Assembly: GCA_928212115.1 (NCBI GenBank)
Contig: CAKMRJ010001112.1
Span: 401,523,691-401,587,690 of the forward strand
Direction: 5' to 3'
Source: Lactuca virosa
Lineage: Eukaryota > Streptophyta > Magnoliopsida > Asterales > Asteraceae
DNA: 64,000 nucleotides
Position 1 is the first letter of the stretch, and every line of letters begins with the position of its first letter. Both the position numbers and the translations under genes were made by a program. Below the pieces are notes generated by a model that had not been told where the DNA came from, did no database searches, and worked only from the letters and a program-made list of their open reading frames with translations. Below are positions 36,550 through 48,148 of this stretch, in pieces.

Positions 36550-37389
36550 GTCTCCCACTTGGATAAGTCTGATAACTGTATTTGCCTATATAACTTCAGG
36601 AACCAACCGTCAATCGTAGCTCTTGAAAACTCTGTTGAACTATGAAGCGCCATTTTAGATAAGTGATCGTATAATCCTCTGCTCTCATGATATCAGCCGG
36701 ACACATACATGGAACAATGTCTTACTTATTGTCCAACAGTTTGTTTCCCGATTTCCGACTTGTTTGACAAAGAACTTAATTGAACACATCAATTTAGTTC
36801 TGACCGGGCCCGGTACATAGGTCAAAACAAAATCATCGAGGGGCCCATATATCGCTTCTAATTCAAGAAGGAACAGATAAACTTCGACTCATATGCTTGT
36901 TCTACTACTTGTTCAATTGTACACAAAGGCACGTTTTATAACATCAAGTTACTAATGCGTTTACGTGCAATCAATTCACAACCAACTCATAGGTAACAAC
37001 TCATATCTCTAGGTTTGAAGACTTATATGATATTACCGTCTCACGATCACTCGAGATAAATTCCATGAAGTGATACAAGTGAGCGTGGGTTTATTCCAAT
37101 ACTCATAACTTATGAGCACTCATGAATGTTGTAGCAACCATTGCTATGGCTAAACACCTTTAGTCATCTACAATCCCAATTCATGACAACCTTGATTCAT
37201 ACCTACTTCCGACATATGACCGACTGTGGAGAATTTGAATAAATTTATTATTCTGGAAGTCAAAACATGCAAAGCTGAAACAATAGTAAATAATTGACAA
37301 TGATAGCAACACCTTTACTCATAAATAAATCACAACTTTTATTCATCATCAAATGTCGATTACATTTTACAAGTTTCAGTAATAACTGT

Positions 37390-39635
37390 CTAATCTGTAA
37401 AACTAATATCGTCCCTCAGCCCGATGCGCCTCGCATGCTGCAAATGCTTAACCCTCATCAGTCCCTTCGTAAGGGGTCCGCAGGGTTCTCATCTGACGAT
37501 ACCCTCTTTGCCACGAGGAGTCCTTTTTCTATCTTGTGTCTTATGAAGTGATATTTTCTGTCAATGTGTCGGAATCTGCCATGATCTCTTGGTTCCTTGG
37601 CTAAGGCAACCGTACTATTACTGTCATAGAAAATCTCTGTAGGCTCCTTAATAGCTGGTACAAATCCAAGGTCTCCGATGAAGTTCTTCGGCCATATCGC
37701 CTCCTTTGCCGCTTCACTCGCTGCTATGTACTCTGATTCACAAGTCGAATAAGCTACAGTCTCCTATTTGGAACTCTTCCAAGTGATTGCCCCTCCATTT
37801 AGGGTAAAGACCCAGCCCGACTGAGAGCGGAAGTTATCCCTATCAGTCTGAAAACTAGCATCACTGTACCCCACCACTCTCAAGTCATCACTCCCACCAA
37901 GGGTAAGGATCCAATCCTTAGTCCTCCGCAGGTACTTGAGAATATTCTTTACCGCAGTCCAATGAGCCTTGCCAGGGTTCCCCTGATATCTGCTGACCAT
38001 GCTCAAAGCGAAGGCCACATCAGGACGGGTACAAGTCATAGCATACATGATCGAGCCAACAGCGGAAGCATAAGGTAATCGACTCATCTCAGCTATCTCA
38101 TCTTCTGTACTCGGGCTCTGAGCCTTGCTCAGTTTGGCATTGCTTTGGATCGGTAATTCTCCTTTCTTGGAGTTTTGCATGTTGAACCTTTTCAACACCT
38201 TATCCAAGTAGATACTCTGACTAAGTCCAATTAGTCTTTTACTCCTTTCTCTTAATATCCTTATCCCTAGGATATAGGCAGCTTCTCCAAGGTCCTTCAT
38301 AGCAAAGCACTTCCCAAGCCAGGACTTAACCTCCTGCAAGGTTGGTATGTCATTTCCTATGAGTAGTATGTCATCTACATACAACACCAAAAAGCTAACT
38401 ATACTCCCACTAGCTCTGACATACACGCAAGACTCATCTTCACTTCTTGAGAATCCAAACTCTTTGACCTTCTCATCGAAACAAAGATTCCAACTTCGAG
38501 ATGCTTGTTTCAATCCATAAATGGATTTCTCAAGCTTGCACACTCTATTAGGATACTCTGCACTGACAAAACCCTCTGGCTGATTCATGTAAACATCCTC
38601 AGCCAACTTTCCGTTAAGGAAAGCGGTTTTAACATCCATTTGCCAGATTTCATAATCATGAAATGCAGCAATGGCTAGCATAACCCTAATAGACTTAATC
38701 TTTGCCACTGGTGAAAAGGTTTCATCATAATCAATACCCTGAGTCTGAGTAAAACCCTTCGCGACCAGTCGCGCTTTATAAGTGTGTACCTTTCCATCCA
38801 TGTCGGTCTTCTTCTTGAAGATCCATTTGCACCCGACTGTTTTACGGCCTGGTACATTGTCAACCAAGTTCCAAACTTGATTGTCATACATGGACTGTAT
38901 CTCGCTGTCCATAGCCTCCTTCCATTTAGCAGACTCCGGGCCTGCCATGGCTTCCTTAACACTGTTAGGTTCATCCAGATTTACCAGTGTACTATCACTG
39001 ATAAATGTATCACCTTCCGTAGTAATATGAAATCCATAATAAAACTCAGGTGTGTTCCTAACCCTTGTGGAACGCCTCGGAGGTACAGACTCATCAGCTG
39101 GATCAACAGGAGTTTCCTCCTCAGGTTGATTGCTAGTGTCTGAGGTTCCTTCACCAATTGACTCTTGAATTTCTTCAAGGTCAATTTGCCTCCTACTGTC
39201 TCCTTGGTTTATAAATTCTCTCTCTTGAAAGACCCCTCTCCTAGCCACAAAGACCACATTCTCACTGGGTCTGTAGAAGAGGTAACCAAAGGATTTTTGT
39301 GGGTAGCCGATGAAAATACACCTTTCACTTCGAGGTTCGAGCTTGTCATGAGTCTCGCGCCTAACGAAAGCCTCGCAACCCCAAATCTTGATGTGGTCCA
39401 AATTGGGAACTTTCCCAGTCCACATTTCATGAGGTGTTTTGGCAACCTTCTTTGTAGGGACTAGATTAAGGATGTGGGCGGCAGTCTCTAAGGCATACCC
39501 CCAAAAAGAGATTGGTAGCGAAGCTCGGCTCATCATAGAGCGAACCATGTCCAACAAAGTTCGATTACGCCTCTCAGCTACACCATTCAACTGTGGTGTC
39601 CTGGGAGTGTAAGCAAACCCTGCGTAGATACCATG
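37390..39635 (-). pseudogene. Copia pol (integrase C-terminus, reverse transcriptase, RNase H), two late lesions
   Basis: A 608-codon frame (39590-37764) begins in the integrase end (NGVAERRNRTLLDMVRSMM) and goes on through the GKVPN...WGCEAFV region and a charged linker (residues 130-215). The reverse transcriptase follows (WKEAMDSEIQSM at 223; DVKTAFLNG at 319-327; YVDD at 404-407), then the RNase H start (GYSDASFQTD). A TAG at 37764-37766 interrupts RNase H. Downstream the frame resumes with ETVAYSTCESEYIAASEAAK and later HIDRKYHFIR. A 1-base deletion near 37472 shifts DPLTKGL out of frame, and the natural end is near 37390. With only these lesions and the 5' truncation, it is the best preserved Copia pol here. 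Confidence 0.9.
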
Positions 39636-39847
39636 TGACGGTCAACACAAGCCATACATGAAGCAAATAAAAGAATATGTGCGATAATAGCAAGCATTCA
39701 TACCCATAAATACAGAATAAATATTGTCAACGTCGCCGGACTCCCGGACTTTCAGGCTACCCCTGGGGGCAGCAAATACAAAAAATAAAGCAAGAAATAG
39801 AGAAAATTGTTCAACAAAGTTACATCAAAACAAGCCAAACACAAAAG
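39636..39847. other. Non-coding spacer, probable Tat interior
   Basis: AT-rich stretch between the broken Copia and the antisense ORF stop. It contains a C-rich phrase GACTCCCGGACTTTCAGG (39744-39761). No coding or regulatory feature is recognised. Confidence 0.4.
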
Positions 39848-41250
39848 CTACTTAGCAACAGAAGTGTTATCATCACCGGGGGAAGATTCCTCGTTTTGAG
39901 ACTCCTGACAGAGATTTCGAAGCCCAACCATGTCCAGGATGCCCAAGCAAAGATGGCCAGCAAAGTCCATCTCCATAAAAGTCACTAGGGCGTCTTCCAT
40001 CTCTTGAGTCTTGGCAGCCACATTCTCCTACGACTTCGGGTCGACCTCCCTGACGGACACCTGCTCCCAGGCTATCTTCTTACCCTTCTCCATACCTGCG
40101 GCGCCACAAGCCTTCTTTCACAACAACCAAGCCTTGGAGGAATTGTGTACTTTCAATCAACCTATCCACAACCCGACCGAACCTGTCGCTAAGGATCCAA
40201 GAAATATCCCTCTCCAACGATCCCTTTGCGACGTTCTCAGTCACCAGATCAACCTTCAGCTTTGCTACCCACTTGCTCAGACTGGTCTTCTCTAATTAAA
40301 GGACCCTCGCACGATCGTTCAAGTCCTCCACCTCTTTCCCCAGTTTCTCCGCTTGATCCGCCAAGGTCGCCCTCTCAAGTAACACCGCCTCCTGCCTAGC
40401 CCCCATGTCGCTCTTATCGGCCTCCAACTTCACCACTTGGGCCTTAAATTCTTCACAATCAATGCCCCTCTTGTCCAAATCGTAATGGAGGGTATCCATC
40501 TCGGAGATGCGTTCGACGGCCACGACTAAGTAAGACGATACTTGGGCAGCAGCATAACGCAAGCCATCAACCATATGCTCGTCAGACAGGACACTTAGGA
40601 CCTCAGTCGTGGCAGGAAGAAATGCATGCTGAAACCACTCGAGAGCGGTGTCATGATCGGAGACAAGATCCTGAGTAGTTAATCTCCAAGCCGGCTTATA
40701 AGCATCCGGATGAGAGCCCATCAGTAAGGGGATAGTTGTGGTTTTACCGGAAGAGGTAGGGGCAAGACCATAAGGAGGCGAAGACCCAGTCTTTGCCCAG
40801 ACCCCTTTGGTTGTGAGATTTGGGCTGGTTTTCTCGGTGCTTCTTTCTCCCGTATGACAGGGCGGTTCCGCCGCCCCGATTTGTGCCCCCTCCAACAGTT
40901 TCGGAGGACCTTCATCGGGGGCACGGTTGGAATCTTTAGAACCCCCCAGTAAGAGGCTCAAATTACGCTTCTTATGTAGAGGGGGCCCGGTGCTAGCTGC
41001 CTCAGTTCGACCGCCGGAAGAGGCTTCCAATAGTGCAAAATGCCTCTTAACCCGTCAAACACTCCTCGGGGACCCGAACGGTGTAGGATCCTTCTGAGAA
41101 GCACCAGTGACGACAACATCCTGTAGGTCCGGATCCTCACCAGCGCCGGTAACACTGTCAGCACCGGCAGTCGTCACGAATCTTTGGCCAGATAAAGGAG
41201 GTGGAAGAGCCTCCACTAGGTCAACGTCGTTAACCTCAAGCTTGTCGTCA
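39848..41250 (-). pseudogene. Antisense accessory ORF of a Tat element (putative gypsy-type transposon protein), C-terminal part
   Basis: A 244-codon minus-strand frame (41030-40296) has a low-complexity Ser/Pro/Gly-rich N-terminal part, then ALEWFQHAFLPATTEVLS and a long coiled coil rich in Glu, Lys and Ala (residues 170-240). The same frame continues past a TAA at 40296 (LEKTSLSKWVAKLKVDLV) and ends with a TAG at 39848-39850. An upstream piece in another frame (about 41040-41230) implies a frameshift. The helix region parallels that of the ORF at 46431-48990. Both look like the plant family annotated as putative gypsy-type transposon protein (PF04195-like), known as an accessory ORF of Tat elements. 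The PF04195-type N-terminal domain is missing here. It is opposite in strand to the Tat pol at 31744. Confidence 0.65.
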
Positions 41251-42058
41251 TATAAATATTACACATACACACTTTTAAATAAATATTAATTAAATAAATA
41301 ATAGTATTGTCACTTGTTGGGTTTTATTAGATTATTATTGTAATATATAGGTTAACTACATGTTTAATAGCATATGTTATCGTGTTTGTAATATATATTT
41401 TAATTATAAGTTTTTGTAAAATACGTTATGTTTTTTAAAAAAATTTCAATATGTATTTAAATTTTTATATGAATTTGATGAACAAAAAACAAACTTTATA
41501 TTTATAATTAATTAATATAATTTAATATATAACAAAATATTATAAGTATTAAATATTATATTTGAATTATGATTAGTAGATAAAAATGCACTAGAAATGT
41601 ATAAATATATAACAGAGGGACTAAAACCGACAACGTGAAGTTCACCCCCATTTTAGGTGAAATTAATAGTATAACACCATATTTGGTGTAATACTATTCA
41701 TATCCCACAAAATGGGAGAATAAATGGGGGAGGGTTGGAGATAATGGGGGAAAATGGAGAATGAGAGTGGGTTGGAGATGCTCTAACCTGAGGAAATGGT
41801 TTATGTTGTCAATGACCCGCTCATTTTGGGTTAAAGTAAAATGTTATAATTCATTCAAATTAGTACTTATTACTTCAAGACTGTCCATAATTAAATTTTA
41901 AATATACATGTAAATGAATGACAATAAGCAAATGAAATTGGTGAAAACTGCACAAGCATCGGATAAATATGAACCATACAAAATAATAAAGAAAATATAT
42001 TGTGCAGGCAGACATATGAACTATACAAAATAATAAAGAAAATATATTTTGGGCAGAT
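41251..42058. other. AT-rich intergenic DNA with a MITE-like hairpin
   Basis: The stretch is poor in coding signal. 41665-41679 and 41684-41698 form a 15-bp inverted repeat with one mismatch (AATAGTATAACACCA and its complement). It lies in a stretch ending GGAGATGCTCTAAC (near 41774), wording often found at plant MITE ends. The phrase ACAAAATAATAAAGAAAATATA is duplicated near 41977 and 42027. No gene is supported. Confidence 0.5.
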
Positions 42059-42990
42059 GTGACTCCATGATAAAAGGATGGTTAACAACGTCCATGGAAA
42101 AGGAGATCTGAAGCATCATCAAGTACACACAGACGACGTCAGAGATATGGAAAGATCTAGGAGAAAGGTTCGGGAAGGAGAGTGCTCCTTGAGCTTACAA
42201 ACTAAAGTAGACTCTTAGTATCACACGACAGAATGAAACTTATGTCTCGACATATTACACCAAACTGAGAGGAGTTTGGGATGAAATACAATGCGTTTTT
42301 CCCTCCCCTCGATGTACTTGTGGCAACTACTCCTGTGATATGGGAAAATGCTTGAATAACTTCAAGGAAAAGGATATGTTGTACAAGTTCCTCATGGGAC
42401 TCGACTCTAATTTCAACACCATCAGAACCCAGTTGCTGTCAATGAAACCTACTCCTTCACTAGGAGAGGCCTATCGCATGACATCTGAAGATTAACACCA
42501 AATGGATATTATTGCCATGAAGAAACCACAGATTGAAGCTACCACTCTTCAGACCCATATCCAAGGATGTCGTGACTTACTAGCCAACCCACAACGATAC
42601 AAAGAAAAAAAAGATTAAGCGCAACAACAACAACGAAGTCGACCACTGCACCTTTTGTGACAGAGACGGTTACAAACGAGAAGGGTGTTTTAAGCTTGTT
42701 GACTATCTGGAGTGGTGATCGGGTAAAACAAAAAATGAAAAGGGAAAACCAAGGGCTGCTTGTGTTGACACTGAGATTACTGGAACCGTTGCAGGGCTCA
42801 CTAATCAGCAATATCAAACTCTTCTAAAGCATTTTAGTGACAATAACCGAAAGAATGAAAAGGGTAACACTCGAATGGAAAATATGGCAGGTAAATGTAT
42901 TAAACTTTCTTATGAAAATGATGAATGGATTGTTGATTCTAGATCAACGGAGCACATAACTCACAAACCCGGGTGTCTTGAGAATGACGT
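42059..42990 (+). pseudogene. Copia gag and protease remnant
   Basis: In one frame, IKGWLTTSMEKEI, IWKDLGERFGKES and TYYTKLRGVWDEI follow the Copia gag pattern, with several stops (for example in EI-stop-SII and AP-stop-AYK). The zinc knuckle near 42649-42700 reads CTFCDRDGYKREGCFK: the first two Cys and last Cys are present but the expected His is Tyr. The protease reads DEWIVDSRSTEHITHK near 42920, where the catalytic DSG is DSR. So two key residues are lost besides the stops. Confidence 0.8.
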
Positions 42991-43193
42991 TGGAGGTAGT
43001 CAAGAGATACTAGTCATTATACCCAATAGAGATGCCTTTCCCGTTGAATGAAAAGGAAGTTGTGTATTAGTTGGGAAAACCAAGATTGAAGGAGTATTAT
43101 ATATTCCAAAATTCAACTGCAACTTGCTTTCGGTTAGTCTCTTGACAAAAGAATTAAAATTCTTAGTAACTTTTTTTCCCGGACTTTTGTGTT

Positions 43194-44490
43194 TTGCAGG
43201 CCTTTCACTCGAAGAAGTTGATTGAAGTGGGTAATTGCGTGAATGATCTGTACAAGATGGGCTTGATCAAGAAGGAAAGAATGGTCATGGATTTGAAGGT
43301 TGATGTTAGGTTTTGGAACTCTAGAATAGGACATGCTTCTTATTCTAAGTTATCACATATTGATTTTTTTAATAAGCCTCAATTTTGATTTAAAGAACGA
43401 TTTATGCGATGCTTGTGTTAAGGCTAAAACTTACTCGATATTCTTTTCCAAACAGTTCTATCAAGACAAGTGCTTGTTTTGAGCTAATCCACTGTGATAT
43501 ATGGGGGAAATATCGAAAACTATTTGCTAGTTTTTTTCTTAACCATAGTAGATGATTATAGTCGTGCATTATGGGTGTTCCTTATAAAACACAAAAGTGA
43601 GGCTAGTGACTGCTTAATAAGGTTTCACAAAATGATAGAAACTCAATTTGGGAAGATCATAAAAGGCATTAGATGCAATAACCCGGGGGGAGGGGGGGGG
43701 ATTTACTTCGAACCACACGAAGAGTTTCTGTTTGGAAAAGGGAATCGTATTACAAATCACTTGTCCACACACGCCACAACAAAATGGCATCTTGGAGAGG
43801 AAGCATCATCATATCCTTGAAACGACTAGAGCTCTCATGTTTTGGGCTAGTCTCCCAAAACGATTTTGGGGTGAATGCATATAGACGACAACCTACATCA
43901 TCAACCGTCTCCCCTCAAAGGTTCTTGGTAATAAAAGCCATTATGAGATTGTTTTTAATCAAAAGCCCGACTATAAGATCATGAGGACTTTTGGGTGCCT
44001 AACCTACTACAAGAGTAATGAAACTAGAGGGGACAAGTTCAAACTTAAGGGGAGACCAAGAGTCTTTATGGGATATCCTCAAGGAACCAAAGGGCATAAG
44101 GTTTTTGATATTGAACACAAGAAAATGGTTGTGTCTCGAGACATTGAATTTGCTGGAAATTCCTTGCCTTTTGACAACATAAAAAGAAGCCTTAATGATG
44201 CACACTTCTTGGTTGACACTACCTACCACGACGACAACCTTATGCACGAACAAGCAACCACTATTGAAAACCAAGAATTAGATAGGTCCAGTGAAACCAT
44301 TCAAAATGAAATAGTGTTTGAACCAAATGATAATAAGAACGAAAATCTAGATAGCACCACAGATGACGCTCACCTTGAGGATGAAGTCTTAGAAATTTCC
44401 TTAACTCCCCATGAGGATTTGAACAGCAACAACTCACCAAAATACACTTATATGGATAGTCCACCAAGAGCTAAACGAACCAGGACCTAA
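43194..44490 (+). pseudogene. Copia integrase region, multiply frameshifted
   Basis: The pre-integrase motif is RFWNSRIGHASYSKLSH (43311-43361). The zinc Cys pair follows near 43412 (CDACVKAK), then a core fragment with IVDDYSRALWVFLIKHKS (43550-43600). A run of G (43683-43699) disrupts the frame at the site of the second catalytic Asp. The post-integrase part is clean (43981-44490), beginning MRTFGCLTYYKSN and ending in an acidic linker before the reverse transcriptase. Confidence 0.8.
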
Positions 44491-44594
44491 CCATCATATC
44501 TAAATGATTACATTATGAATTTTCCTCCTTCTAACATAGAGCCTACTTAACAACAATTACAAAAAACAATGAATCGAAAAGCTTCAAAGAAGCC

Positions 44595-44884
44595 ATGAAA
44601 AACCCAAATTGGAAAGAAGCCATGCAAAAGGAAATTACGACGTTGAAAGAAAACGACACTTGGAGTCTTGAAGAGCTCCATAAAGGAAAACATGCCAACG
44701 AATCTAAGTGGGTTTATAAGATCAAATATAAACCAATCGCAGACATCAATAAATATAAAGCACGTATTGTGGCCAAGGGCTTTACCCAAATCGAAGGCGT
44801 TTGTTATCACGCCACCTTTTCCCCCGTCGCTAAACTGGTCACGGTTCGTTGTTTAATCATTGTACCTATCAAACAGGACTAATT
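44595..44884 (+). pseudogene. Copia reverse-transcriptase N-terminal fragment
   Basis: MKNPNWKEAMQKEITTLKEN, SKWVYKIKY, YKARIVAKGFTQIEG and ATFSPVAKLVTVR mark the first third of a Copia reverse transcriptase. Homology then stops and a Gypsy LTR begins at 44885. The catalytic YVDD and RNase H are missing. Confidence 0.85.
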
Positions 44885-45640
44885 TGTAACGCCAGGTTCC
44901 TGGTATGTATTAAAAGTTATAAATTATTCATTCTTGTATAGGAACTCGACGAGCTAGAGGCCCAGAATCATCGAGTAGAGATGGATTTGGGACGTGGATT
45001 GTAAAGTATACTCGACGAGTTGGGAGCGTCAACTCGACGAGTAGGACTGCCAGAGTGAAACCCTGATTTTCAGGGTTTAGCACCCTATTTAAACACCTTA
45101 ACCTCTAAAGGCTGGCCTCATTTACAGCCTCCATCATCCCAAACCCTAGCCACGAAACCCTAATACGTTTTTGAGAGTTTTGAGCAATTTTTGGTGCATT
45201 CTTGAGGTTTTGAAGAAGAAGAGAATTGAAGACGGATCAAGGAAGTGAAGGAGAAGAGTAGATCCAGAAGTTGAGCTCCATTTCTGGTTCATTGGAGGTA
45301 TAAAGCTCCTATCTTGTCTATTCAATGTTTAGATCTAGTTTTAGAGTGATTCTTCCATGTTTTGGTCCAAGAATGCTAGCTTTTGGGGCTCGAAGGTCAG
45401 GTATGTTGTTAGTTGTCTGAGAGAGAGAGAGAGAGCTAGAGACTGGTGGGAGGCAGTTAGTGATGCTTTGGGAGCCCCAACCGTGGAGGCTATGACCTGG
45501 TTGGACTTTGTGACCAGATTTCGGGCCGAGTTTGCGCCAGCGGTGGAGATTCAACAGCCAGCCAGGAAGCTTCTGGATATGAGACAGACGACTGAGTCAG
45601 TGGCATTGATGCGACCTGGCTTCCGACCACCTAGGAGGCG
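44885..45640 (+). mobile_element. Gypsy (chromovirus-type) LTR fragment joined to a gag fragment
   Basis: It starts TGTAACGCC. ACTCGACGAG(T/C) occurs at 44944-44954, 45010-45020 and 45032-45042, and a TATA-like TATTTAAA at 45086-45093. After an A/G-rich leader, 45440-45606 encodes a gag core fragment (WWEAVSDALGAPTVEAMTW, RFRAEFAPAVEIQ, LLDMRQTTES) typical of plant chromovirus gag. The join of LTR and mid-gag implies a deletion of the primer-binding site and gag start. It ends against the next LTR at about 45648. Confidence 0.72.
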
Positions 45641-45647
45641 TTAACTA

Positions 45648-46163
45648 TGATCGTCTGGGGGAAACCTGAGAGGTCACAAAGAAATAAAACCATCAGCCGC
45701 TCTCTGGAAGGAGGTCCTAGAAAAACGCTCCGACGGTCAAGTCAGTAGAGTATTTGGGAGTAAGGGTTTGAGAATCGGGAGAGATAGCTTACCCATCAAG
45801 GCGAGGTGATGGTCCTTTTATACTGAGGATATTCTTCGATCCGATCGAGGGATAGGGACTGCAATCCCGACAAGATCTGCTGTCCTTATTGGTGAGTCGT
45901 ATCCCTCGGTGTGTCAGACCCATCGATTGGTCCAGGCGATAATGCTCTGGATGTGCTCCTTGTCGCATGAAGCCATTATATTTGGACTGTAGTAGAGGAC
46001 GACCTTTGGCGAGGGTGAGCCTTCTGCGCGGTCGTCCTGCTAGGGCACCCGGTAGCTGGGGGCGCCTAGCGGTTAGAGTGGTCAAGTCAAACCTGGCTAG
46101 GCCCTGCAGGGTACTCCTCGTCGGAGGCTTCCTTATTCCTGGCCCGCTCTGAGGGGCGTGTCA
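45648..46163 (-). repeat. Tat 3' LTR (second Tat element)
   Basis: On the minus strand it starts TGACACGCCCC, directly after a polypurine tract reading ACTGGGGGACTTGA (46164-46177). A TATAAAA-type box lies near 45816-45823, followed by CCGTCGGAGCGTTTTTCTAGG, R/U5 wording common in Tat LTRs. The outer end at 45648 (TGATCGTC on the plus strand) is approximate. Confidence 0.6.
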
Positions 46164-47030
46164 TCAAGTCCCCCAGTCCAGTAGTCATATTGTATGCTAG
46201 CTAGCTATGATGTTATGGACGTAACTGTTGGTACACGTGTCATGCCTTTATCTGGTCGTCACTTCATTTTCGGCGATGTGACTGTTCTGCGGCGGTTACG
46301 TCAGCTGTGTTATGGGTCTTAGTAAATCCTGTTTTTCCCTCTATAACTTCTAGGCAAAATCTCCTTGGTTTTCCTACCTTCTTCTTTCGTTTCTTTTTCT
46401 TTTCTCTTCTCTTCTCTTCCGGTATATCCTTTATGGCTTCTTCCATGAGTCTGATCCCCAGTTCTTATGAGTTTGGCAATCTTCGGGAAGCTTATGGGCT
46501 TACTCCGGCCGACGGAGTAGAGTTCCCGGCTGATGGGTCTGTGATTACTTCACCGACTACCGAAAATGTGGGCGTTTACCTGAAGATTTTTGACGTCGGC
46601 CTCCGGCTTCCTTTGACCGACTTTCAAGAAGAAATGCTTCGTCATAATGGTTGCAGTGTTCAAATGTTGACTCCTGGTGCCATTCACAAAATGATGGCTT
46701 TTGAGATGATATACCGGGCTAACGACATCATCCCCGACTTCTTCGTCTTCAAGTTCTTTTTCTGATTTGTAGCCACCAACGACAAGTACACCTTTTCTGC
46801 TCGCCGTGGGGGTCACAACCTTATCCTAAATAGAAAACCGTCGAAGAATTGGCAGGACAAGTGGTTATGGGTCAACCGGGAACTGCTTGGCCGGGAGTAC
46901 CATCGGGCGAATACTTTGTCAGATGTTAGTCCTAAGCTGTTTCCCCATAACCAGGTGATCACCGATCTCTTGCGCACTCTTCAAGTTGACATTGATGTGT
47001 TGTCGGAGGTCTTCTACACCGTCTCTAACA

Positions 47031-47137
47031 GTGAGTTGTTCTTATTTGCTCTGTTCCTCCTTCCTCCCTCCCTCCCCCTTTTGTGTTTGGAGAAAGGAAG
47101 ACGTTTCATGTTTGTGTTTATTGGTTTCGTTACGCAG
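47031..47137 (+). other. Probable intron in the accessory ORF
   Basis: 107 bp with donor AACA/GTGAGTTG, T-rich body and acceptor TTACGCAG/GTACC. Removal joins the two coding parts in frame. Confidence 0.65.
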
Positions 47138-47382
47138 GTACCAAATGCTCTGTTTCCATGGATTCTATCTTGCGAAAATGGTATCAGGGGAAGTTAGAGC
47201 ACCGGGCAGTGCCTCTTCATGAGGTTTTACCTCCTCCCCGTCGCTTGAGTATCTCTATTGTGACGCCCCCCACAACCAGTGGGGAGTTCTACTGCGACGG
47301 GTAGCCAGGCGCCGCCAGATGTTGTGTTGTCTCCTACCCCAGTGCCTCGCCCATCGAGTGAGCCTTCAGTCGATGATGTGGT

Positions 47383-48148
47383 TGTTGGGTTTTAAGCATT
47401 ATAACACTCATATGGTGCACATGCTACCCTAGATGCTTTGGATCTATGTTTTCTCTAATTATACATGCAATTTGAATTTTCCAAAGCATACATCCTAACT
47501 AGCATACAGTAGAGGATATACTATATAAAATCAAGTTAGATGAATACCTCTTGATGTAGTTTGTAGTTCTTGGCCTTTCAAGAGCTTAGCACCTCAAGTG
47601 TGATGCCTCAAATGGTTCTCAAACACCATGAACAAAGGAGAACTTTGAGAGAGAGTTTAGGAGGCACTAAAATCGTCCATGCTCTTTTTGGAACACCAGT
47701 GTAACCGATTTTGGCTAAGGGTGACATTTATATAGTGTAGGATTCCAAGAGTCATGGGTAAACCCTAATCCACACACTTAGGTTATGATCCATATCTCAT
47801 GTGGGCTAACTCTTTATAGGTACTTACATAAAACTTAGCTCATCATGGATCAATAGCCCAAACACTATATATATATCACTGATTTACATAATTAGTCCCC
47901 GTTAATTTAATTAGTCGCTTTTGATTACTAAATTAATTCCAAATTAATTCTTGATCAATACTAATTAAATAATATGATTTCACAATTAATATATTATACT
48001 TGTAATGTATTAATAAATCATAAATAACCTCTTTCTCAAATATCCTTCCTATCAAATTGTTTTGGTGAAGGAAACCCAAATGGACCATGCTACTCTCGGG
48101 TCGAGTACATACCAATTATAGTTATGGGCTTAGACACCTAATATAACA
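47383..48148 (-). mobile_element. Solo Copia LTR with target duplication GTGGT
   Basis: This 766-bp LTR (TGTTGGG...ATATAACA on the plus strand) matches the 3' LTR at 35783-36549 end to end. GTGGT is present at 47378-47382 and 48149-48153. It has no interior, so it arose by recombination between the two LTRs of a full element. Confidence 0.93.

Larger units (their letters stand above)
35783..39635 (-). mobile_element. Copia element, 5'-truncated, inserted in the Tat element
   Basis: The 3' LTR is at 35783-36549 (767 bp) and the polypurine tract AAGTGGGAGAC (minus strand) at 36550-36560. An untranslated 3' region (36561-37389) and pol reading leftward on the minus strand follow. Homology stops near 39635, inside integrase, so the zinc finger, gag, protease and 5' LTR are missing. 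The same LTR family occurs as a solo LTR at 47383-48148. Confidence 0.85.
42059..44884 (+). mobile_element. Decayed Copia element, gag to reverse-transcriptase start
   Basis: Plus-strand remnants run in Copia order: gag (about 42059-42720), zinc knuckle, protease, pre-integrase, integrase, linker, and the reverse-transcriptase beginning, broken at 44884 by a TGTAACGCC LTR start. No LTR of its own could be placed in the window. Confidence 0.8.

Noticed and set aside
45357..45644. Considered as a host gene
   Set aside because: The recognisable part is chromovirus gag core fused to LTR-derived sequence; it has no complete domain and no independent start.
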